DNA of 17,338 nucleotides from JBFLXB01 sp964570625 (GTDB lineage Bacteria; Nitrospirota; Nitrospiria; 2-01-FULL-66-17): assembly GCA_964570625.1 (NCBI GenBank), contig CAZMYW010000024.1, positions 1 to 17,338 on the forward strand, read 5' to 3'. The position numbers were made by a program, and so were the translations under genes. Below the pieces are notes generated by a model. The model saw nothing but the letters and a program-made list of their open reading frames with translations, did not search any database and was not told the origin of the DNA. Shown piece after piece: positions 1-6,062 of the stretch (within the stretch, counting starts at the first letter, position 1; each line of letters begins with the position of its first letter).

Positions 1-11
1 AGGTGGTGGCC

Positions 12-104
12 ATGGAATCGATGATTGTGCCAGCCGTCTTGATCGTGACCACGTTGGGAGCGATGGTGCTCTCCATGTTCTCGATCGCCGTCATGGATCA
101 GTAG
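12..104 (+). CDS. Possible 30-residue single-helix membrane protein, or the 3' end of a longer gene
   Basis: The reading frame from an ATG at 12 to a TAG at 102-104 encodes 30 residues, almost all hydrophobic (about residues 5-27) and ending in Met-Asp-Gln. It would form one transmembrane helix. AGGTGG about five bases before the ATG could serve as a ribosome binding site, which favours a complete small protein. The frame is also open back to base 1, so it may equally be the C-terminal helix of a gene that starts outside the window. I recognise no family. Small single-helix subunits of this size occur in respiratory oxidases and transporters, but nothing here points to one of them. From 105 to 292 I see no convincing gene. 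Confidence 0.35.
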   Translation: MESMIVPAVLIVTTLGAMVLSMFSIAVMDQ

Positions 105-292
105 GTGGAGGGACCGCGTCGATGGCGTCCATGACCGGGCCCAGGCCGACGATCGAGATATGCCAGCCGGTCGCCCCACCTGATCCCTGGCGGGAATAAG
201 CAAGCGGTGGATCGACTCGACGGTCCTGTGGAAAACGGCTCCTCAAAGGCCGAATCCGCAACCCAGGCGCAATCGCATTCGGTAGAAACAAC

Positions 293-316
293 ACAGGCCG
301 CGTCGCGGCGGCCTGT
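293..316 (-). terminator. Hairpin downstream of the initiator tRNA gene
   Basis: A perfect 9-bp stem (ACAGGCCGC at 293-301 with GCGGCCTGT at 308-316) closes a 6-nt loop. On the minus strand it is followed by GTTGTTTC, a weak T-rich tail. It lies 22 nt past the 3' end of the tRNA, where a terminator is expected. The poor T-tract keeps the confidence moderate. Confidence 0.55.
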
Positions 317-338
317 AAGTCTTCCGAGGGAAAAGAAG

Positions 339-412
339 TTGCGGGGGCCGGATTTGAACCGACGACCTTCGGGTTATGAGCCCGACGAGCTGCCAGACTG
401 CTCCACCCCGCG
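339..412 (-). tRNA. Initiator tRNA-fMet (anticodon CAT)
   Basis: The minus strand folds as a complete tRNA of 74 nt with anticodon CAT at 376-378. It has the bacterial initiator marks. The first acceptor position is an unpaired C facing A72. The anticodon stem carries the three consecutive G-C pairs (GGG/CCC) needed for P-site entry. The T-loop reads GGTTCAAATCC. The sequence is nearly the same as E. coli tRNA-fMet as I remember it. The 3' end continues ACTT rather than ACCA, so CCA is not encoded and must be added by CCA-adding enzyme. It is divergent from def and fmt, whose products act on the Met it carries. Confidence 0.97.
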
Positions 413-418
413 GACGGC

Positions 419-448
419 AATGTAACAAAACGCTCGCGTCAACGTCAA
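419..448 (-). promoter_or_regulatory. Promoter of the initiator tRNA gene
   Basis: On the minus strand TTGACG (443-448) and TACATT (419-424) are 18 nt apart, and the -10 box ends six bases before the first tRNA nucleotide. This is a good sigma-70-type match at the spacing expected for a tRNA with little 5' leader. A second TTGACG at 437-442 is too close to the -10 to be the -35 box. Confidence 0.6.
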
Positions 449-533
449 GGGACGTCGAATATCCAGCGCTCGACGACCGCGTCATGGTCATCAAGCCGCA
501 TACCAAACAAGGGTAATGTCTCTCCGCGTCGCC

Positions 534-562
534 TTGATTTTGGGCACCTGGCGTGGCATCAT
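534..562 (+). promoter_or_regulatory. Possible promoter directly in front of def
   Basis: TTGATT (534-539) and CATCAT (557-562) are separated by 17 nt. The -10-like box ends seven bases before the def ATG at 570, so transcription from it would start at or next to the start codon. No Shine-Dalgarno sequence is visible before the ATG, which fits a leaderless or near-leaderless message. The boxes are imperfect, so this is tentative. Confidence 0.3.
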
Positions 563-569
563 ACCCGCG

Positions 570-1082
570 ATGTCGATCCTGCGAATTCGCGAGTATCCCG
601 ACGAGGTGCTTAAGCGGCCGACCGAGGGGGTCAAAAACGTCGATGGGAAGCTGCAGGCCCTGATCGAGGACATGTTCGAGACGCTCTACGCGGCGCCTGG
701 ATTGGGTCTGGCCGCACCACAGGTGGGCGCGCCGCTTCAGCTGTTCGTCTACGACATAGGTATCCGCGAGGGCGAACACGAGCGCAAGATCATCATCAAT
801 CCGATGATCATCGAGCAAGAAGGCGAGATCGAGGAAGAAGAGGGGTGTCTCTCGATCCCGGACTACCGCGAGGTGGTCAGACGAGCGGCTCGCGTCCTGC
901 TCAAAGGCGTTGACCGAGACGGCAAAGAGATCGAGATCGAAGCCAAAGGCCTGGAGGCGCGGCTGTTTCAGCACGAGCTGGATCACCTCAATGGTGTGTT
1001 GATGTTCGACCGGTTGAGTCCTTTGAAACGCGACCTCATTCAACGGAAGTTCAAAAAACGCCTTCGCACCGAAGGCGCCTAG
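570..1082 (+). CDS. def: Peptide deformylase
   Basis: This cytoplasmic metalloenzyme removes the formyl group from the N-terminal Met of new proteins. All three family motifs are present in the 170-residue product: GLGLAAPQ (44-51), EGCLS (91-95, metal-binding Cys93) and QHELDH (134-139, metal ligands His135 and His139, catalytic Glu136). The length is normal. I chose the ATG at 570 because MSILRIREYPD is where the family normally begins. An in-frame ATG at 516 would add 18 residues with no family resemblance, although AAGGGT precedes it. def is followed 15 nt later by fmt, a very common pairing, and is divergent from the initiator tRNA. Confidence 0.97.
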   Translation: MSILRIREYPDEVLKRPTEGVKNVDGKLQALIEDMFETLYAAPGLGLAAPQVGAPLQLFVYDIGIREGEHERKIIINPMIIEQEGEIEEEEGCLSIPDYREVVRRAARVLLKGVDRDGKEIEIEAKGLEARLFQHELDHLNGVLMFDRLSPLKRDLIQRKFKKRLRTEGA

Positions 1083-1097
1083 CCCATCGGACCGCCC

Positions 1098-2021
1098 ATG
1101 CGTGTGATCTTCATGGGCACGCCCACCTTCGCCCTCCCATCGTTGGAGGTGTTGCGGGCACGAGGCGAACAGATCATCGCGGTGGTGACTCAACCCGATC
1201 GGCCACAGGGCCGCGGCCAGGCGCTCACGCCGCCGCCGGTGAAAGCGGCGGCGACTCGCGCGGGTATTCCGGTGCAACAGCCCGAGAAGGTCCGTCACCC
1301 CGAGTTTCTCGAATGGTGCCGGTCCGCGGTGCCCGATCTGGTCGTGGTGGTCGCGTTCGGGCAGATCCTTCCCAAAACGTTGCTCGATATCCCGCGCAAC
1401 GGGTGTATTAATGTTCACGCCTCGCTGCTTCCCAGATACCGGGGCGCCGCGCCGATCGCGTGGGCAATTATTCGCGGCGAGACCGAAACCGGCATCACCA
1501 CGATGCAGATGGATCCCGGCATGGACACCGGCCCGATGTTGCTTCAGCGGGCGACTCCGATTCGTGCCGACGACACCGCCGGCACCTTGGGCCAGCGCCT
1601 CGCCACACTGGGGGCCCAGACGTTGAACGACACCCTCGACCGCCTGACCGCCGGCCCGCTCCAGGTCGCGCCCCAAGACAACACCAAGGCCACGTTGGCC
1701 CCGCTGCTCAAAAAAGACGACGGTCGAATCGACTGGAGTCAGCCGGCGAGGTCCATCGACGCGCTCGTGCGCGGGATGGACCCGTGGCCCGGGGCGTTTA
1801 CCACCCACGGGACCGACACCTGGCGTGTGTGGAAAGTCAGGCCCGAGCCACGATCGGGCGAGCCGGGGGTCGTGGTCGGGGCCGACGCGACGGGGATCGC
1901 CGTGGGTACGGGGAACGGCGTCGCGGTGATCACCGAGTTGCAGACGCCGGGCAAACGCAGGCTTCCTGCGGCGGAGTATCTGGCCGGGCATGTGGTCAAG
2001 GCGGGAGATCGACTTGGTTAG
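1098..2021 (+). CDS. fmt: Methionyl-tRNA formyltransferase
   Basis: The enzyme transfers a formyl group from 10-formyl-tetrahydrofolate to Met on the initiator tRNA. The 307-residue product begins MRVIFMGTP, as in the family. It carries the folate-binding and catalytic segment NVHASLLPRYRGAAPI (105-120) followed by MDPGMDTG (138-145). Asn105, His107 and Asp143 correspond to the catalytic Asn-His-Asp set known from E. coli Fmt. The C-terminal tRNA-binding domain (about 205-307) is complete. It is cotranscribed with def (15-nt gap), and its 3' end overlaps the longest reading of rsmB. Its tRNA substrate is encoded about 0.7 kb away. Confidence 0.97.
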   Translation: MRVIFMGTPTFALPSLEVLRARGEQIIAVVTQPDRPQGRGQALTPPPVKAAATRAGIPVQQPEKVRHPEFLEWCRSAVPDLVVVVAFGQILPKTLLDIPRNGCINVHASLLPRYRGAAPIAWAIIRGETETGITTMQMDPGMDTGPMLLQRATPIRADDTAGTLGQRLATLGAQTLNDTLDRLTAGPLQVAPQDNTKATLAPLLKKDDGRIDWSQPARSIDALVRGMDPWPGAFTTHGTDTWRVWKVRPEPRSGEPGVVVGADATGIAVGTGNGVAVITELQTPGKRRLPAAEYLAGHVVKAGDRLG

Positions 2022-3666
2022 GCGGCTCGTGAAAAAGGGGTCTCGTAAGCCCACCGCGGTCGCGACGTCGCGTCCGGTTTCCCCGACGCCGAGAGCCGCG
2101 AGATCGCCGTCACGCCCTTCCCGTCCAAGCACATCCCCGACCGGGACGCGCAGCCGTCTCGGGACCTCGGCGATGCGGCCGGCTGCGGGCACGACGCCGG
2201 CGCGTCGAACCGTTCGTACCGGGAAACCGGACAGACCGCGCGCCACCGCGCCACGGCGCCCGCGCGCCACCCTTCCGCCGCTCACGTCGTTGCCCGACCG
2301 GGTCCGATGGTCGGCCCGGCGGTGGGCGGCCGAGCTGTTGCTGCGCGCCGAGGCTCACGAGGCGTTTGGCCCGGCGTTGCTCGCGGAGATCCCGCCATCG
2401 CTCTCTCCCGTGGATCGCGCGTTGGCTCAGGAGTTGTTCTACGGCGTGTTGCGCCAGCGCTCGGCGCTGGACTGGCGACTGGCCGCCTGTTCCACGCGTC
2501 GCTGGGGCCTGTTGACGCCGCCGGTACAAACCGTGTTGCGCCTTGGGGCCTACCAATTGTTGTTCTCCGATCGCATTCCGCCTCACGCCGCGGTTCACGA
2601 GTCGGTGGCATTGGCGAAGGTCATGGCCGGCGAAGGTGACGTGGGTTTCAGCAACGCGGTGCTGCGCGCCCTGGACCGTCGCAGGGACGAGCTGGTGGTG
2701 CCCGATTTGTTGGATCACCCCATCGACCACCTGACCGCAGAATTCTCCCATCCGGTGTGGCTGGTGCGCCGATGGCTCAAACGGTTCGGCTTACAACGGA
2801 CCTTGGCGTTCTGCCGGTCGAACAACGCGATCCCTCCGATCACGCTGCGTGTTAATCTCTTGCGAGTCACGCGCGAGCGCCTGATCGACGTGCTGGCCAA
2901 GGAAGGCGTGATCACCCAGCCGTGCCGTGTGTCGCCGCAAGGCCTCGTACTCAAGACCGGAACCCCGGCGTCCCCGCGGGCGTTCGCCCAGGGCTGGTAC
3001 TACGTGCAAGACGAGGCCGCACAACTCGTCGCGCTCGCCGTGGCCCCGCAGCCGGGCGAGCGGATCCTCGATGCCTGCGCCGCGCCGGGAGGTAAGTCGC
3101 TTCACATGGCTGAGTTGATGGGGGACCGGGGCGAAATCGTGGCGGTGGACGCCAGCGCCGAACGGCTCGCGCTGGTAGAGGAAAACTGCCGCCGGTTGGG
3201 GGTGAAGAGTGTCCGCACGATCGCCGCAGACCTCTCCCATCCTGCGGAGGCCAAGGCTCTCGGGCGTTTCGACCGGATCGTGGTCGATGCGCCGTGCACG
3301 GGGTTGGGCGTCCTGCGTCGACACCCCGAAGCCAAGTGGCACAAGACCGAGGCCCTGATCGTCCGCCTCGCGGCCAAGCAACGCGCGATCCTCGATGCGG
3401 TCGGCCCGCTGCTCAAGCCGGGTGGTGTGCTTGTCTACAGCACGTGTTCCACCGAACGCGAGGAGAACGAGGAGCGCGTGGAGGCGTTTCTTCGAACCCA
3501 CGCGGGGTGGCAGGTCGAGGATCTGCGGGGCGTCCTACCCGTGGCCGCGGCGTTGCTGATCACCCCGCAGGGGTATCTCTCCACGCTGGGCAATTCGTTC
3601 GACATGGACCACTTCTTCGCCGCGCGCCTGGTCAGCGCGGCGGTTTCCGGAGGTCATCCCGCATGA
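1990..3666 (+). CDS. rsmB: 16S rRNA (cytosine-967-C5)-methyltransferase RsmB
   Basis: RsmB methylates C967 of 16S rRNA, next to the P site. From the ATG at 1990 the product has 558 residues. Residues 105-250 form the NusB-like RNA-binding domain. Residues 355-550 form the Rossmann methyltransferase, with the AdoMet loop DACAAPGGKS (361-370), the PC motif DAPCTG (Cys436) and the TC motif STCS (Cys486); the two Cys are the release and nucleophile residues of m5C enzymes. About 100 residues before the NusB domain are Arg, Pro, Ser and Thr rich and look disordered. The start is uncertain: the ATG overlaps fmt by 32 nt and has no good ribosome binding site, whereas TTG at 2014 has GGGAG six bases upstream and GTG at 2029 is also in frame. 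Confidence 0.93.
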   Translation: MWSRREIDLVRRLVKKGSRKPTAVATSRPVSPTPRAARSPSRPSRPSTSPTGTRSRLGTSAMRPAAGTTPARRTVRTGKPDRPRATAPRRPRATLPPLTSLPDRVRWSARRWAAELLLRAEAHEAFGPALLAEIPPSLSPVDRALAQELFYGVLRQRSALDWRLAACSTRRWGLLTPPVQTVLRLGAYQLLFSDRIPPHAAVHESVALAKVMAGEGDVGFSNAVLRALDRRRDELVVPDLLDHPIDHLTAEFSHPVWLVRRWLKRFGLQRTLAFCRSNNAIPPITLRVNLLRVTRERLIDVLAKEGVITQPCRVSPQGLVLKTGTPASPRAFAQGWYYVQDEAAQLVALAVAPQPGERILDACAAPGGKSLHMAELMGDRGEIVAVDASAERLALVEENCRRLGVKSVRTIAADLSHPAEAKALGRFDRIVVDAPCTGLGVLRRHPEAKWHKTEALIVRLAAKQRAILDAVGPLLKPGGVLVYSTCSTEREENEERVEAFLRTHAGWQVEDLRGVLPVAAALLITPQGYLSTLGNSFDMDHFFAARLVSAAVSGGHPA

Positions 3667-4328
3667 AGCCACTACACATCGCGCCGTCGATTCTTTCGGC
3701 TGATTTTACGATCTTGGGTCAAGAGATCCGGGACGTGGAAAAGGCCGGCGCCGACTTGATTCACATCGACGTGATGGATGGGCAGTTCGTGCCCAATCTC
3801 ACGGTGGGGCCCATGATCGTGGAGGCGGCGGGCCGCGTCACCAAGTTGCCGCTCGACGTGCACCTGATGATCCACGATGCCGACGCGTTGATCCCCGAGT
3901 TCGCCGAGGCCGGCAGCCACTACCTGACCGTCCACGTCGAGGCCTGTCCCCACCTGCACCGGACGGTCCAGTTGATTAAGGAAAAAGGGATCAAAGCGGG
4001 CATTTCGCTCAACCCGGCGACCTCGTTGTCGCTCATCGAACCGATTCTGCCGGACGTCGACCTGTTGCTGGTCATGTCGGTCAACCCGGGGTTCGGGGGA
4101 CAGTCGTTCATCCCCTTGGTGTTGGACAAGATCAAGGCCGCTCGCCGGATGATCGACGCGGTGGCCCCGCATGTGTTGCTCGAGGTGGACGGCGGCATCA
4201 AGGTCGAAAACGCGAAAGCGTTGCGCAAGGCGGGGGTGGACATCTTTGTGGCGGGGTCGGCGATTTTTGGCAAGAGGGACTATGCCAAAACGATCGCGGC
4301 CATGCGCGCTGAAGCTGCGAAGGCGTAG
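3663..4328 (+). CDS. rpe: Ribulose-phosphate 3-epimerase
   Basis: This TIM-barrel enzyme interconverts ribulose-5-phosphate and xylulose-5-phosphate in the pentose phosphate and Calvin cycles. The 221-residue product shows APSILSADF (7-15), HIDVMDG (34-40), VHLMI (66-70), MSVNPGFGGQ (138-147), EVDGGI (174-179) and the phosphate-binding AGSAIF. Metal ligands His34, Asp36, His67 and Asp176 are all present; Asp36 and Asp176 are the acid-base pair of the family. The ATG at 3663 overlaps the rsmB stop as ATGA, which implies translational coupling. A longer in-frame extension into rsmB is only shadow coding. The stop codon sits inside a perfect 11-bp hairpin. Confidence 0.96.
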   Translation: MKPLHIAPSILSADFTILGQEIRDVEKAGADLIHIDVMDGQFVPNLTVGPMIVEAAGRVTKLPLDVHLMIHDADALIPEFAEAGSHYLTVHVEACPHLHRTVQLIKEKGIKAGISLNPATSLSLIEPILPDVDLLLVMSVNPGFGGQSFIPLVLDKIKAARRMIDAVAPHVLLEVDGGIKVENAKALRKAGVDIFVAGSAIFGKRDYAKTIAAMRAEAAKA

Positions 4329-4338
4329 CCTTCGCAGC
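4314..4338 (+). terminator. Perfect hairpin spanning the rpe stop codon
   Basis: GCTGCGAAGGC (4314-4324) and GCCTTCGCAGC (4328-4338) form a perfect 11-bp stem around GTA, and the rpe TAG (4326-4328) lies at the tip. No T-tract follows. It may end or protect the def-fmt-rsmB-rpe transcript, possibly together with the palindromic repeat that starts at 4339. Confidence 0.45.
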
Positions 4339-4458
4339 GGCTGTCGATAACCGCGCATCTGCGGCGTTGTCGCGGCGGGGCCACATCCTCACGTACGACC
4401 CAGTACGCTGCGGTGTGGCCCCTTGCTCCGCCTGGCAGCTGCACGATTCTCGACAACC
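4339..4458 (+). repeat. Palindromic intergenic repeat, copy A
   Basis: This 120-bp element has imperfect 24-bp terminal inverted repeats (4339-4362 and 4435-4458, 19 of 24 matching). Inside is a perfect 9-bp stem (GGGGCCACA 4377-4385 with TGTGGCCCC 4414-4422). The loop contains CTCACGTACG, a short spacer and AGTACGCT, themselves an inverted pair (CGTAC/GTACG). It shares CATCTGCGGCGTTGTCGC and GCTCCGCCTGGCA with copy C, and the loop with both other copies. The stem arms differ between copies while pairing is kept, which indicates selection on RNA or DNA structure. It starts ten bases past the rpe stop and fills the gap before the next gene. Confidence 0.8.
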
Positions 4459-4481
4459 GGTAACCCCACCTTTCGATCGTC

Positions 4482-5432
4482 GTGATTGATTTTGCCACCG
4501 CGCAACGAATGACCGCTAGATTTGGGTTGCCAGCAGCTCGGAGTGTCACGCCTATTTTGGGTGGGGTGATTAATCGGTCGTTTCTGTTCGAGTTGGTTGA
4601 TGGGGCGCTGTGGGTGTGTCGGGTGGACGTCGGGGGCGGGGGCAAGCTCGCCCGCGAAGCGGCGGTGTACCGATGGCTGTGGGCGCGCGCGCCGGGGCTG
4701 CCGGTTACGACCGCGTATCATGTTGATACGGCCCGGGACATCATGGCTGAGGAATACGCGCTGCTGCCTCGGCTTCCGGGATCCAATCTCGGCGCGGATA
4801 TCGAGCACCTGCCCGAGGCCGTCAGGCAGCGGCTGCTGGAACAGGCGGGTGCGTTGTTGCGTCGGCTGCACGCGCTGGTCGATGTGGACGGGGAACTGAT
4901 CGACACGCACCACCGCAATCAGTCGTGGCGGGACTTTGTTCGCGAGTGGTTCGCCAATACACTCGACCGCTGCCAGGCCAGAATCGGCTATCCACCGTCC
5001 TGGGGCGATCGCGCGCGCTCGTGGTTCCACGAGCGGATCGACCTGGTACCCGCGGAGCCGCCGCGGGTGTTCTTGCACGGAGATTATCACTTCGGGAACC
5101 TGCAGTACGCGGCGCTTCCGACTCCGGGGGTCTCGGGCTGTTTTGACCTGGAGTGGGCGTGGTCTGGCCACACCGCGTGCGACCTGCTCCATCTGCACGA
5201 GGCGGCGGTTCGATATCCCGCCTATGAAGCAGCGCTACTGGCCGGGTATGGCATGCCGAGGTGGCCGGACGAACTCGTCGTATATCGACTCATTCACTCG
5301 GTCAGCGTTCTTGGCGCGGCGGCCATCGAACGTCCCGATCCCCTGTGGGATCTCATGGGCTGGCATAACGCGGTGATCGACAACGTGTCGAGCAATCGAG
5401 CCCCCTTCACATCATTGCTGCCAGGCCGCTGA
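4482..5432 (+). CDS. Aminoglycoside phosphotransferase (APH) fold protein, small-molecule kinase-like
   Basis: The 316-residue product has the APH/choline-kinase layout. An N-terminal nucleotide-binding lobe contains GGVINRSFLFEL (27-38). The catalytic loop is VFLHGDYHFGNL (196-207), with His199, the likely catalytic base Asp201, and Asn206. The metal-binding segment is CFDLEWA (220-226). The usual ATP-contacting Lys of the small lobe appears to be replaced by Arg (VCRVDV, Arg47). The substrate cannot be read from the sequence; relatives phosphorylate antibiotics, choline, homoserine or sugars. I use the GTG at 4482, which has only a weak ribosome binding site; ATG at 4509 is an alternative. 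The 3' end overlaps the convergent gene on the minus strand by 26 nt. Confidence 0.8.
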   Translation: MIDFATAQRMTARFGLPAARSVTPILGGVINRSFLFELVDGALWVCRVDVGGGGKLAREAAVYRWLWARAPGLPVTTAYHVDTARDIMAEEYALLPRLPGSNLGADIEHLPEAVRQRLLEQAGALLRRLHALVDVDGELIDTHHRNQSWRDFVREWFANTLDRCQARIGYPPSWGDRARSWFHERIDLVPAEPPRVFLHGDYHFGNLQYAALPTPGVSGCFDLEWAWSGHTACDLLHLHEAAVRYPAYEAALLAGYGMPRWPDELVVYRLIHSVSVLGAAAIERPDPLWDLMGWHNAVIDNVSSNRAPFTSLLPGR

Positions 5433-5922
5433 GCCGTGGTAACTCCCGTTGCTCCGCCAGGTCGAGTCGGCGCCAGGAGACTTCGACACGTCCGGACACA
5501 AAGCCGATATCCTCGCCGACGGGTTCGGTTCGGCAGTCGATCAATCGAATGCGAATCTCGTAGGGGTGGCCGGGGACGGGGAGCGTCCGTTCGTCCGGGA
5601 AATACCGACTACGGCTGAGCCAGGCCAGCACGTCGGAGGGATGCGGGCCGCCCGAGAAGGAGCGGTCGCGCAGCACGTTCGTCCCCAAGGTGGCGGTCGG
5701 GCCCTCGACGACCTGGACTTCCCAGCCGAAGTGCGGAACGCGGGCGTGTGATATCCGGACGGCGCGAAGGCGCAGCGTCGAATCGATTTCCGCGGTGATC
5801 GCTTTGCGCGGATCGGTCACGTCGAACCGAAGCGCACGATCGGGCGTGGCGTCCGCGGAAGGCCCGACCGCGGACGCCGCGACCAACAAGACGATCAATA
5901 ACGGGAACAGAAACCGGGCCAT
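5407..5922 (-). CDS. Exported protein of unknown function
   Basis: The 171-residue product begins with a typical Sec signal peptide: MAR, a hydrophobic stretch at 4-20, and a likely cleavage after Ala25 (SADA then TPD). The mature part of about 146 residues is mostly predicted beta strand, with one Cys (Cys130), and no motif I recognise. A longer in-frame start at 5988 would put 22 extra residues before the signal peptide, so I prefer the ATG at 5922. The gene is convergent with, and overlaps by 26 nt, the APH-like gene. It is divergent from cstA across a 140-bp gap. It is probably periplasmic; no function is assigned. Confidence 0.65.
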   Translation of the reverse strand: MARFLFPLLIVLLVAASAVGPSADATPDRALRFDVTDPRKAITAEIDSTLRLRAVRISHARVPHFGWEVQVVEGPTATLGTNVLRDRSFSGGPHPSDVLAWLSRSRYFPDERTLPVPGHPYEIRIRLIDCRTEPVGEDIGFVSGRVEVSWRRLDLAEQRELPRLSGLAAMM

Positions 5923-5969
5923 CCATCGATCCGTCGAACCAACAGGTTCACCGACGAACCTGCGCGGGA

Positions 5970-5998
5970 CGCTAACACGAGCCCGCAAAGCGCGTCAA
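5970..5998 (-). promoter_or_regulatory. Weak candidate promoter for the exported-protein gene
   Basis: On the minus strand TTGACG (5993-5998) is followed 17 nt later by TTAGCG (5970-5975). The -35 is good and the -10 is poor. It lies back-to-back with the cstA promoter. Confidence 0.25.
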
Positions 5999-6021
5999 AC
6001 AAGCGCTCGCGCGCCGCATCT

Positions 6022-6051
6022 TTGACTTTGCGGCGAGGCCTCCGCTACCAT
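6022..6051 (+). promoter_or_regulatory. Promoter of cstA, predicting a near-leaderless message
   Basis: TTGACT (6022-6027) and TACCAT (6046-6051) are 18 nt apart. The -10 box ends eleven bases before the cstA ATG at 6063, so the transcript would carry only about five leader bases. No Shine-Dalgarno sequence lies in range. Confidence 0.45.
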
Positions 6052-6062
6052 CGCCCCTCACC

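Noticed and set aside
122..199. 25-codon frame starting ATG at 122 with GGAGGG nine bases upstream
   Set aside because: The peptide (MASMTGPRP...) is low in information and resembles nothing. A single good ribosome-binding match is expected by chance.
91..425. Open frames on both strands across the tRNA region (91-420 minus, 207-425 plus)
   Set aside because: Both read through the tRNA-fMet gene and its hairpin and contain the usual tRNA-derived peptide. There is no independent support.
243..2285. 680-residue open frame on the minus strand
   Set aside because: It is antisense to def and fmt and runs through the initiator tRNA gene. Its Arg/His/Gly-rich composition is that of a GC-driven shadow frame.
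3294..3662. N-terminal extension of the rpe frame back into rsmB
   Set aside because: The extra residues are out-of-frame rsmB, and the real Rpe start MKPLHIAPSILSADF at 3663 is unambiguous.
5923..5988. Upstream start for the exported protein, adding 22 residues
   Set aside because: It would bury the signal peptide behind a charged extension; the start at 5922 gives a normal Sec signal.
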